IMG/VR virus record: IMGVR_UViG_3300000228_000033
Location: 6,402 to 26,507 of that record
Length of the DNA stretch: 20,106 nucleotides
Source of the DNA: a virus
Direction: 5' to 3' (one strand)
The notes beneath the pieces were generated by a model, which was given only the letters and a program-made list of their open reading frames with translations, ran no database searches and was not told where the DNA came from. Made by a program: the position numbers and the translations under genes. Shown piece by piece: positions 5,830-12,968 of the stretch (position 1 is its first letter; each line of letters opens with the position of its first letter).

Positions 5830-7839
5830 CTATTTAGTCAGGCTTTCTAAAAATTTTGTTTTTGCTTCAGAAGAACTTTCGCTTCTATTAGAATATGTTG
5901 GAACTATAATTTCGATTTCTTTTTCGTTTTTTCTAAAATTTAATTTTTCTTCTTTTTCCAAAGCTAATAACAATCTTTCTTCACTTTCATATATGCCCAT
6001 CAATTTTTCTACAACTGGCAATTCCAGCCTATAATATAATGCGTAATATTTAGCAGAGGATGTTTGTATTTTTTCATAAAGATCATCGACTTTTTTCAAT
6101 GTTTCGTTTAGAGCGTTTTGAGTTTTTTTCTTTTCACTTTCTTCCAAATGAAACGCTTCTTCTAAATCTGATTTTTCTTTTTCGTTATCTTCAACTATTT
6201 CTTTAAAATAAACTTTATTAGTTTCTATACTTTCTTTTAGAGATTCATTTTCATCTCTAAGTTTTTCTCTAAGAAGTTGTTCATTTTCTATTTCCGACCT
6301 AAGTTCTTCTATAGTTTTTTCCAATTCCAATTTTTGTTTGTTTGTTTTTTCGACGGTTTCATTAATTTCAATGAAACGAGAATTAATATCATCTGGAATT
6401 TTGTATTCAATGACAGTTTCTTTTACGATTTCTTTTTCAGCGGATTTATTCAAGGCTTCTTCCAAAGTCTTCGTTAAAGAAATTGTCGCTTCTTTTAATT
6501 TTAAATTTTTACTCTTTAGTTCTATGATTTTAGTTTTATCTTCTTCATAAACAATTTCTTTTACTTCTACTTCCCTTTCTTTCAAGTCCCATAAAAAATC
6601 AATAGCAGATTCATCTGCTGATTTTATTTCAGTAGACGTGTCGATTCCCTTTGAACTAGGTTCTTTTTCTGAAGAAGTCTTTCCTTCTTTGTCTGTTTTT
6701 TCGTCGTCATTTTTTTCACCATCATTATTGATTTTTTTGGTAAGTTCATTAATTCGTTCACAAACATGTATAATTGATTCTTCAACATCTTTTTCTTTTA
6801 ATATTTTATCTGCGATTGCTGAAACGGAATTCATGTCATTGACTGTAATTTTTATATCCTTATCTAAAAATTGAATTAAATCATCATAATATTTTTCATA
6901 TTCGACTTTATACCTAACTAATTTTAAAAGAATTTCTATATAAGAAACATAATTCATAATAAGTTTAGAAGAAACAACTATTCCTCCATCTAATCCTTCT
7001 TTTTTTGGAGATAATGAAAGTAAATTATTTTCTTCTACGACATTTTTTATCATTAATATCAATTCTTCTTTCGCGAGATGTTCTAAAAGAGAAGTATCAA
7101 TTTCTTTACTAACTTCTTCAACTTCTTTCACTTCTTCTTCAACTTCTTTCACTTCTTCTTCAACTTCTTTCACTTCTACTTCTTCAACTTCTAAGTTTTC
7201 AAATTTCAACCCACATATTCCTTCTTCACATTCTATATGAACGATTTTATCTTTTTCTTCAAGTTCTAAAAAATCTTCTTTTAAACTTTCAATCAGTTTA
7301 GGATTTGTTTCTAAAAATCCTGGTTGTATTACAAAATCTATGCTTTCGATTACGAAATTTTTTTCGTCTAAAACTTTATATTTTTTTCCGTCTTTATCTT
7401 TTGTTTCATTAGAAAAACCGCCAAAAGCTCGAGTAGATACATACATTTCTGACCCAGAACGAAGAACAGTATTAAGAATTCTCCCAGAAGGAGTATCGAG
7501 AATTTCATATTCAGCGATTCCTTCTCCTGAATTTTCATTAATCTGAATATCCGTGACTTTATGGGACACCTTTCCTGATTCTAATAATTCATCGAGGCTA
7601 TAATCTTTTGGGTGTCCTATACATCCAAACATCAAACCTCTAGAAATCGTATTTTTCGTTTCTTGATTCTTAAGAGCATTTTCCCATAATTTCTTTGGGT
7701 AAAATCTTCCATTCCTAGAAAACCCGTCTAAGAAAAATGACGCCCCTTTTACTTTTGCGAGAACACCGTCTGGTAACGGTTCTTTTGATTCAGAAAAAAC
7801 CAACCCTTTCACGTCGTGGTTTTCATAAATGTATTCCAT
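5830..7839 (-). CDS. Prohead maturation protease fused to a scaffold-like coiled-coil domain (669 aa)
   Basis: Residues 1-185 match the T4 gp21/herpesvirus assemblin-type serine protease: FFLDGFSRNGRFYP (35-48), GCIGHPKDYSL with probable catalytic His76 (72-82), MYVSTRAFGG with probable nucleophile Ser135 (132-141), and VIESIDFVIQPGF (163-175). T4 gp21 is about 212 aa; here about 480 residues follow. Residues 219-245 are EVKEVEE repeats, 250-370 are helical, 370-410 are a charged linker, and 430-645 are heptad-like coiled coil (LEKTIEELRSEIENEQLLRE and neighbours). The C-terminus is KTKFLESLTK. This layout suggests protease and internal scaffold in one chain, as in the herpesvirus UL26 precursor, whereas T4 splits them (gp21, gp22). 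No separate gp22-like gene is seen before the capsid gene. The start has AAGGAG 5 nt upstream; the stop is TAG. Confidence 0.87.
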   Translation of the reverse strand: MEYIYENHDVKGLVFSESKEPLPDGVLAKVKGASFFLDGFSRNGRFYPKKLWENALKNQETKNTISRGLMFGCIGHPKDYSLDELLESGKVSHKVTDIQINENSGEGIAEYEILDTPSGRILNTVLRSGSEMYVSTRAFGGFSNETKDKDGKKYKVLDEKNFVIESIDFVIQPGFLETNPKLIESLKEDFLELEEKDKIVHIECEEGICGLKFENLEVEEVEVKEVEEEVKEVEEEVKEVEEVSKEIDTSLLEHLAKEELILMIKNVVEENNLLSLSPKKEGLDGGIVVSSKLIMNYVSYIEILLKLVRYKVEYEKYYDDLIQFLDKDIKITVNDMNSVSAIADKILKEKDVEESIIHVCERINELTKKINNDGEKNDDEKTDKEGKTSSEKEPSSKGIDTSTEIKSADESAIDFLWDLKEREVEVKEIVYEEDKTKIIELKSKNLKLKEATISLTKTLEEALNKSAEKEIVKETVIEYKIPDDINSRFIEINETVEKTNKQKLELEKTIEELRSEIENEQLLREKLRDENESLKESIETNKVYFKEIVEDNEKEKSDLEEAFHLEESEKKKTQNALNETLKKVDDLYEKIQTSSAKYYALYYRLELPVVEKLMGIYESEERLLLALEKEEKLNFRKNEKEIEIIVPTYSNRSESSSEAKTKFLESLTK
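7105..7185. repeat. 21-bp tandem repeats in the protease-scaffold gene
   Basis: Units close to ACTTCTTTCACTTCTTCTTCA on the + strand repeat about three to four times and encode the EVKEVEE heptads at residues 219-245. They mark the junction between protease and scaffold parts. Confidence 0.75.
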
Positions 7840-7862
7840 TTTTTCTCCTTGTAATTTTTATT

Positions 7863-7870
7863 ATTTAATA
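7863..7870 (-). promoter_or_regulatory. ATTAAATA octamer, candidate late promoter element (protease-scaffold gene)
   Basis: On the minus strand it reads GTTATTAAATAATAAAAATT and ends 23 nt before the protease ATG, with AAGGAG between. Same octamer and similar distance as in the other virion-gene leaders. Confidence 0.55.
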
Positions 7871-7907
7871 ACTTTTGCGAACTAATGTTTAAATATAGGT
7901 TCATTCA

Positions 7908-8597
7908 TTATATGAATAATTTATCAAGATTATCAAATACTTCATTATTTGGGGTAGACATATCTATATCCAAAACTGCTTTTAATTGAGTCCTGAATTC
8001 AGGATCATCTATATCATTTCTTTTTCCGACTAAATCTCTTTTAGCATAAATATACATTTTTGGATCTTGAAAAAATTGAATCATATCTGTTAATGTTTCG
8101 TAGCTCTCATTTTCAATTTTTCCGGATATGTAAGTTTCTAAAAGTTTTGTTTTTAAAATACTAGCATCTTCTATGAAAGAATTTACTAGATGTAAAAACT
8201 GAACCATTGCTTCAGCGTCAGCTTCATAGTATTGTAATTCTAAATAAAGATGAGTTTCAATGCTCGAAAGCCCAAGTAACGCATCATTGACTTGAGCCAT
8301 AGAAAGTTCGACATAAGTTGAAGAAGGAGTTAAATCGTTATAATATAAGTATGCTTTTTCCCTTAAAGCATTGAAACGACCTAAAGCTCTATGAAATCTC
8401 TTTCCTGAAGTAGACTTTGTCCATTTTTCAATTCCTTTCTTCATTTCAACTTTTTTTCTTCTCCAATTATTTTTCATATTTCTAGAAGATTTATAGTCTT
8501 TTGCCTTTGTAGTGATCAGTAATCTTTTTTTAACTTCTACTTCATTGAGACCTAAAATTTTATATTGAACTTCGTCTATATTATTTTTAAATTTCAT
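7908..8597 (-). CDS. Putative prohead core protein between portal and protease (229 aa)
   Basis: The start at 8597 has AGAGGA 5 nt upstream and lies 11 nt after the portal stop. The first 75 residues are strongly basic (KNNWRRKKVEMKKGIEKWTK, then KRFHRALGRFNALREKAYLY). Residues 95-215 are mainly helical with a more acidic C-terminus (NNEVFDNLDKLFI). It has no membrane span. In T4 the genes between portal (20) and protease (21) encode the prohead core proteins 67 and 68, and a basic helical protein in that place would fit a core or scaffold component. Homology is not visible by eye, so the name rests on position and composition. Confidence 0.6.
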   Translation of the reverse strand: MKFKNNIDEVQYKILGLNEVEVKKRLLITTKAKDYKSSRNMKNNWRRKKVEMKKGIEKWTKSTSGKRFHRALGRFNALREKAYLYYNDLTPSSTYVELSMAQVNDALLGLSSIETHLYLELQYYEADAEAMVQFLHLVNSFIEDASILKTKLLETYISGKIENESYETLTDMIQFFQDPKMYIYAKRDLVGKRNDIDDPEFRTQLKAVLDIDMSTPNNEVFDNLDKLFI

Positions 8598-8608
8598 ATC
8601 GTCCTCTT

Positions 8609-10087
8609 CTAAATTGGCTTTGTTGTTTCATCTGCGTTTGCTTCTTTTATTGAAAGAATGTCAAATCCAGCCATTCTTTCAAATTGAGAATTTAAGAATT
8701 TCACATATTCTTTCATGTTTATTTCTATTTCATCGTGGTCTTCGAAATCTTTTATGAAAGATTTGAAATTATCTACCATAGAAACAGTCAAGTCTAGAAA
8801 TTCAAGTTTTTCTAAATCATCCGTATTTAAAATATTTAAAAACACGATATCTATATTTTCTTTTACATAATTTCTAAACCCCAAATTACTCAGATGGATT
8901 ATAAGTAATCTTTGAAGACCTTCTTTTAAAGCATATTGTATTGATTTCAATTTTTTAGTATATCTAATGTGGTTTTTTATTACATCAGATTTTATTCCTT
9001 CTTCATCTATGATACTCGCAGGAACTCCGACTGTTGTTAGAGCCATTTTTCGTATATCAATAATTTTTTCTTGCATTTCAGCATAGTCGTTTTCTGAATT
9101 AAAGTCCTCTGCCTGAAGTTCTCCTTTATCCCCGAAATTAGGGATAACTTTTACTTCACCGACTCTAGCTCCAATTGTTCTTAATATTTCTTCATCTGTT
9201 TTATCAGCAGTTCCTACTTTTAATGATTTATTAATCATTTTTTCAAAAACTTGAGCTATTTTCTGAGCTTCAGCTGGTTTTGTTGAAGCTGGTACTGTTA
9301 CTGAAACTAACTTAGTTGCCAAAGCATCATTGATAAACCCTAGAGGAATTAAATTTTCTAGAAATTTCATCTCTTTTAGTAAACCATAAATAGGATAAAG
9401 TAAAGATTTCCCCATTCTAAGATATAAGATTTTCTCATCTAATCCGTCAACTTTTACTCTTATTCTTGAAGAAGGTAAAGAAAAATATACCAATTCTGTA
9501 GGTTGTACAGTTTCTATTTTATTTTTTCCTAATGAAAGATAGTAACTCACGTCGGAATCTCTGAATACAGGAATTGCTGTCGTCATATCTACGTCATCAT
9601 GTATAGTGATAATTCCTCTTTTTCCAGAATATTCATCATTTTGTCCGTTTACATCTACTCTTAAAAAATATTCTCCGTATAATAGTAAATCTGATGAAAT
9701 ATCTATTATCATTTTTTGCATATTAAATTCTTCTACAAAATTATTCGCTAATTTCGATGCTGCCTCGTCAATGTCCCCTACCGAATTTTTAATCCTTACT
9801 TCAAATAATTTATATTCATTCCCAGTTGGATTTAGTGAATCATCAAGAATTCTATCTATTATCATTTGACTAAAATAAAAATCCTTGATCGTATCTATAT
9901 CTTCAATAATTCCTCTTTTTGTTTTACTAATTTCTAAAAATTTAGTCAAAAGAATAGTGTTTACTGAAGGTTCGATAGAGTACATTTGCGTTTGAGCCTG
10001 CACTGCAGGATCCAATGAAATCGACCATCCGAAATATTTATTCGTCAAAGTTGAAAAATTGTCACCTATATTTTTAAAAATGTTCAT
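8609..10087 (-). CDS. Portal protein, T4 gp20-like (492 aa)
   Basis: This would be the dodecameric DNA-entry ring at the special head vertex, initiator of prohead assembly and docking site of the terminase. Diagnostic stretches: ILLTKFLEISKTKRGIIEDI (45-64), SSDLLLYGEYFLRVDVNG near 130-147, the mid-protein clip/stem region ESTIMATED by KVIPNFGDKGELQAEDFNSE (about 315-334), and IRKMALTTVGVPASIIDEEG (about 347-366), a typical portal helix followed by a long helical C-terminal crown. Length is close to T4 gp20 (524 aa). It follows the large terminase and precedes the protease and capsid genes, the canonical head order. The start at 10087 has AAGGAG 6 nt upstream. The candidate late promoter octamer lies 21 nt upstream. 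Confidence 0.85.
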   Translation of the reverse strand: MNIFKNIGDNFSTLTNKYFGWSISLDPAVQAQTQMYSIEPSVNTILLTKFLEISKTKRGIIEDIDTIKDFYFSQMIIDRILDDSLNPTGNEYKLFEVRIKNSVGDIDEAASKLANNFVEEFNMQKMIIDISSDLLLYGEYFLRVDVNGQNDEYSGKRGIITIHDDVDMTTAIPVFRDSDVSYYLSLGKNKIETVQPTELVYFSLPSSRIRVKVDGLDEKILYLRMGKSLLYPIYGLLKEMKFLENLIPLGFINDALATKLVSVTVPASTKPAEAQKIAQVFEKMINKSLKVGTADKTDEEILRTIGARVGEVKVIPNFGDKGELQAEDFNSENDYAEMQEKIIDIRKMALTTVGVPASIIDEEGIKSDVIKNHIRYTKKLKSIQYALKEGLQRLLIIHLSNLGFRNYVKENIDIVFLNILNTDDLEKLEFLDLTVSMVDNFKSFIKDFEDHDEIEINMKEYVKFLNSQFERMAGFDILSIKEANADETTKPI

Positions 10088-10108
10088 TATATCTCCTTTC
10101 GCTTAATC

Positions 10109-10116
10109 TATTTAAT
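10109..10116 (-). promoter_or_regulatory. ATTAAATA octamer, candidate late promoter element (portal gene)
   Basis: On the minus strand it reads AAAATTAAATAGATTAAGCG, 21 nt before the portal ATG. The 10-base context AATTAAATAG is identical to that upstream of the possible small terminase gene. Confidence 0.55.
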
Positions 10117-10120
10117 TTTA

Positions 10121-10180
10121 AATTTTTATATAAATTTTTATACGAATTTTTATTCAAATTTTATACGAATTTTTTATACA
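10121..10180. repeat. Five degenerate 12-bp tandem repeats (consensus AATTTTTATACG)
   Basis: Units begin at 10121, 10133, 10145, 10157 and 10168 on the + strand (lengths 12, 12, 12, 11, 13). They fill the gap between the large terminase stop and the portal promoter and run into the last terminase codons. On the minus strand each gives CGTATAAAAATT-like sequence. Confidence 0.8.
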
Positions 10181-12021
10181 AATCTCCCTCTTGTACCAAC
10201 TCCGAAAATGTCCTCAAAAGGATTTTCTTCATCAAAATCGTCTCCAACCGCTTCTTCAAGTTCTTCAATAAATTCTACATCCAAATATGGCTTATAATCT
10301 ACTTCAGTCGAAATAATAAACAAAGCATTCGCAATCGAATCAGAAATATCTTTAGAACCAGGAGTCCCGTCTGAATTGTGTTCAGGGTGATCTATTTTCT
10401 TTTCGTCTTCTTTTAGGTATGTTAGTTCTCTATAAAGTATTCTATTAAAAGGAAGTTTAATTCTTTCTTCTATAATAGCGTTTCTTAGTCCAACATATGC
10501 ATCTTTTTTTCTATCTACAGAATTCATTTTTGTCTTTATACCTTGTTTTTCAAGTAATTGTAAAGTATCCGTAGATTGAAAACTATCCGAAACAACAAAT
10601 TCTATGTTCATTCCTAATCTCTGTAACTCAAAAATAAACTCTCTTATTTGATATAATTTTAATTTTTCACCTTTCGGAGCCTTAATTCCTACAGCAAAAT
10701 CTACCCAATATTCATATTCTTTTAATTCTCCTTCTCCAGAACCTTTTGCGTTGTGAATATGTATCATACAAAGACCATATCTATCCCCTGAATATGCAAT
10801 ATCTAGCCCTATAACTTTTTGGCTTCCTGGTTTGAACATATCAATTTTCGTCAAATTAAAGAAATCTTTTAATTCAGCGGTTTCTGATAAAACTATTTCA
10901 TCAAGTTGACAAGCTCCATGTAATACAAGAGAGTTGTTTATTTTTTCTTTGAATGGAATAAATGTTCTTGTGTCAGAAACTACGACCCCTAATACATCCC
11001 TAATACCAGCATAAATGTCATCAAACTCTTTTCTATATTCTATTGGAACTTCGAATATTTTTGTTCTGTCAAATTGCTCAGCTCTAAGTTGGTCTTGAGG
11101 CGTTTCTATAAAAAATGGATCAGATTGATAGTCCCCAGTGAAAATTTTAAAAACCTTTCCACAATATTCTATCTTATGAGAAAGAATTTCGAATCTAGGT
11201 GCTGAAATTACTAAAATGTCAGATTTTTTTAATTCATCATCATCATTATGGGAATTTTCTTTCGCATTCTCTATAAGGGACTGAATAAGAGAACCTTCTG
11301 TCGTGGCTGAAGAAATCATGGAATAATGTCCTGGCCAATTATTCCCTTTTAACAAGAATCTCGAATTTATCCTGTTATACATTTCCGTGACAATTGATTT
11401 TGAAGACCCTTTAAGAATTTCTTGGTTTACTTCATCTGAGGATGCAGAATAAACATTTTTTCCTACGAGAGAATGTTTTCTAGATACCATGTTTATATCA
11501 ATGTTATTTATGAATAAAGATGATCTTGATTTTGTGTTATTAAATTTTGATCTAAAAAAAGGGCTTTCTCTTATAAAAGACATAATTGGGTCATAATTCA
11601 GTTGTTCAATATTATCTATAGTTGAATTGGTAAGAGTAAAAAATATCTTTGCAGTTTTTGGTAATTTGAATTTTGTTTGCGGTTCATCCATACAAAGGAG
11701 TCTTGCTAAATCATAAAGAAAAATTATACTTGCTACAGTTGTTTTCCCTATCCCTGTTGCCCCAGACAACAAAATAACTTTGTAACGATTTGTTTCAAAA
11801 AATGGAGTAGGGTATATATCAATAAGTTTTTCTTTCCAAAACGGGAAAACGGATGAGTTTTTATCTAAAGAGTTTCCTAAATAATATTCGTTCGTTATAA
11901 ACTCAGTAATTGTAGGTGGCGTTTGTGTATAAGAATTTGTTTTCGCATATAAACCATAGAGATGATTTCTATCATTTTTCGTAAGCCTGTTGATTTCTTT
12001 TTCTTCTAACTTAACAGACAT
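10174..12021 (-). CDS. terL: Terminase large subunit, packaging ATPase and nuclease (615 aa)
   Basis: This is the motor that pumps DNA into the prohead through the portal and cuts the concatemer. The N-terminal ATPase has Walker A SGATGIGKTT (86-95), a probable Walker B ending YSASSDEV (Asp196-Glu197) and a coupling motif ISSATTEGS (236-244). The C-terminal RNase H-like nuclease has the expected acidic triad: VIGLDIAYSGD with Asp407, FVVSDSFQSTD with Asp479 and SKDISDSIANA with Asp558/Asp561. Length is close to T4 gp17 (610 aa). The start at 12021 has AAAGGTGAG upstream, about 7-9 nt away. It sits between a 66-aa gene and the portal gene, as usual for packaging modules. No intein or frameshift is seen. 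Confidence 0.92.
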   Translation of the reverse strand: MSVKLEEKEINRLTKNDRNHLYGLYAKTNSYTQTPPTITEFITNEYYLGNSLDKNSSVFPFWKEKLIDIYPTPFFETNRYKVILLSGATGIGKTTVASIIFLYDLARLLCMDEPQTKFKLPKTAKIFFTLTNSTIDNIEQLNYDPIMSFIRESPFFRSKFNNTKSRSSLFINNIDINMVSRKHSLVGKNVYSASSDEVNQEILKGSSKSIVTEMYNRINSRFLLKGNNWPGHYSMISSATTEGSLIQSLIENAKENSHNDDDELKKSDILVISAPRFEILSHKIEYCGKVFKIFTGDYQSDPFFIETPQDQLRAEQFDRTKIFEVPIEYRKEFDDIYAGIRDVLGVVVSDTRTFIPFKEKINNSLVLHGACQLDEIVLSETAELKDFFNLTKIDMFKPGSQKVIGLDIAYSGDRYGLCMIHIHNAKGSGEGELKEYEYWVDFAVGIKAPKGEKLKLYQIREFIFELQRLGMNIEFVVSDSFQSTDTLQLLEKQGIKTKMNSVDRKKDAYVGLRNAIIEERIKLPFNRILYRELTYLKEDEKKIDHPEHNSDGTPGSKDISDSIANALFIISTEVDYKPYLDVEFIEELEEAVGDDFDEENPFEDIFGVGTRGRFV

Positions 12022-12056
12022 ACACTACTCACCTTTCCTTGAAACCTATAATGAGT

Positions 12057-12257
12057 TCAATCTAGATAATTTACAATAGAGCCACTGAAGATGAAATTAT
12101 CTGGTTTTTCCTTTTCAGACTTTCCTATTTTATTTGGTGCAGTTGGAATCACTCCAAGATCTCCATAACTTCCGTCAGATTCTGATTTTTTTGAACTATT
12201 TGGAATTTTATTTTTTTCACGATTCTCAGTTATTTCATCAACTATTTCTTTTAACAT
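12057..12257 (-). CDS. 66-aa protein sharing a GSYGDLG motif with the major capsid protein
   Basis: The ORF overlaps the 3' end of the 228-aa upstream gene by 20 nt. Its ATG at 12257 has GAGGGGGG about 6 nt upstream, so it is probably translated. It is short, charged and probably largely disordered: a basic/acidic first half, then DGSYGDLGVIP at residues 28-38, then a polar linker and NFIFSGSIVNYLD. The major capsid protein has NGSYGDLGILP at residues 61-71, just after its putative maturation cut. Codons differ at most of these positions, so this is not a recent DNA copy. Placed directly before the large terminase, it may be a packaging or head accessory factor. I do not recognise a family. 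Confidence 0.68.
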   Translation of the reverse strand: MLKEIVDEITENREKNKIPNSSKKSESDGSYGDLGVIPTAPNKIGKSEKEKPDNFIFSGSIVNYLD

Positions 12258-12924
12258 CTTCTTCCCCCCTCATTTCTTTTCTTTGCTCTTCTTCTGCCGA
12301 ACTTAAAAAGTTTTCATTATGAAGAAGAGCTTGTAATAAACTTTGCATTTTATTATCACTCTCATCATTTTCAGATTCTTTCATAGATTCTTTTGCGTGT
12401 AAAGATAACAAATTTGCTTCTAGTGAACTAAAGTCTACATCTTTTCGTATCTCTCGTATCATTCTAAAAGAATCAGAACGCATCATCCTGGTATTTGTAT
12501 AAAGTAATAGAAGATCACTTTTATTCATACCGTCTAGAATTTCATCTTTGAATAACTTATCTTCTATTTTTCCAAGAAATACTTCTATTTTTTGTAACTT
12601 AACTGCAGTTTGTTTTGCCAAGTTAGCCATAGCTAAATCTATGGCTAATTCTGTCGTGCTTACTTCATTAATTATTGAACGCTCTGGAATTTTTCTATCA
12701 CGAACCAAATTTTCTGTTTCAGATTTTATATTATTAGTCATATCTGAAACTTCAGAATATTCAGTTGATTCTACATATTCAGCGCATTCAGAAGAACTAG
12801 AATACTCTTTCTCTTCGGAACTCATTTCTTTGTCGAGTTCCCCCATTAGAATCTTCTTAGCTTGATATAGTTCCATGTCTATAATTTCTACAAAAACTTC
12901 ATCGACTTCATTATTACCTTTCAT
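12238..12924 (-). CDS. Putative terminase small subunit (228 aa)
   Basis: The start at 12924 has AAAGGAG 6 nt upstream. Residues 35-62 are Ser/Glu/Tyr-rich and probably disordered. Residues 88-165 form an alpha-helical core (TTELAIDLAMANLAKQTAVK, then LQKIEVFLGKIEDKLF, then SDLLLLYTNTRMMRSDSFRM). Residues 178-228 are polar with a further helix. A small protein with a central helical or coiled-coil core just before the large terminase matches the size and place of T4 gp16-type small terminases, which recognise DNA and stimulate the packaging ATPase. No helix-turn-helix is obvious, as in T4-like small subunits. It leads the virion cluster behind two promoter-like elements. The assignment is mainly positional. 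Confidence 0.6.
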   Translation of the reverse strand: MKGNNEVDEVFVEIIDMELYQAKKILMGELDKEMSSEEKEYSSSSECAEYVESTEYSEVSDMTNNIKSETENLVRDRKIPERSIINEVSTTELAIDLAMANLAKQTAVKLQKIEVFLGKIEDKLFKDEILDGMNKSDLLLLYTNTRMMRSDSFRMIREIRKDVDFSSLEANLLSLHAKESMKESENDESDNKMQSLLQALLHNENFLSSAEEEQRKEMRGEEDVKRNS

Positions 12925-12944
12925 TATAACTCCTTTACCAAAAC

Positions 12945-12952
12945 TATTTAAT
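12945..12952 (-). promoter_or_regulatory. ATTAAATA octamer, candidate late promoter element (packaging cluster)
   Basis: It lies 20 nt before the start of the possible small terminase gene, with the ribosome-binding site between. It is preceded 3 nt upstream by an exact T4-type TATAAATA. Confidence 0.55.
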
Positions 12953-12955
12953 TTT

Positions 12956-12963
12956 TATTTATA
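12956..12963 (-). promoter_or_regulatory. TATAAATA, exact match to the T4 late promoter core
   Basis: On the minus strand it reads TTCTATAAATAAAAATTAAA, in the 44-bp gap between the gp52-type topoisomerase gene and the head/packaging cluster. Start of transcription would fall about 6 nt downstream, close to the second element ATTAAATA. The same octamer also occurs inside coding DNA here, so the match alone is weak; the position makes it interesting. Confidence 0.45.
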
Positions 12964-12968
12964 GAAAT

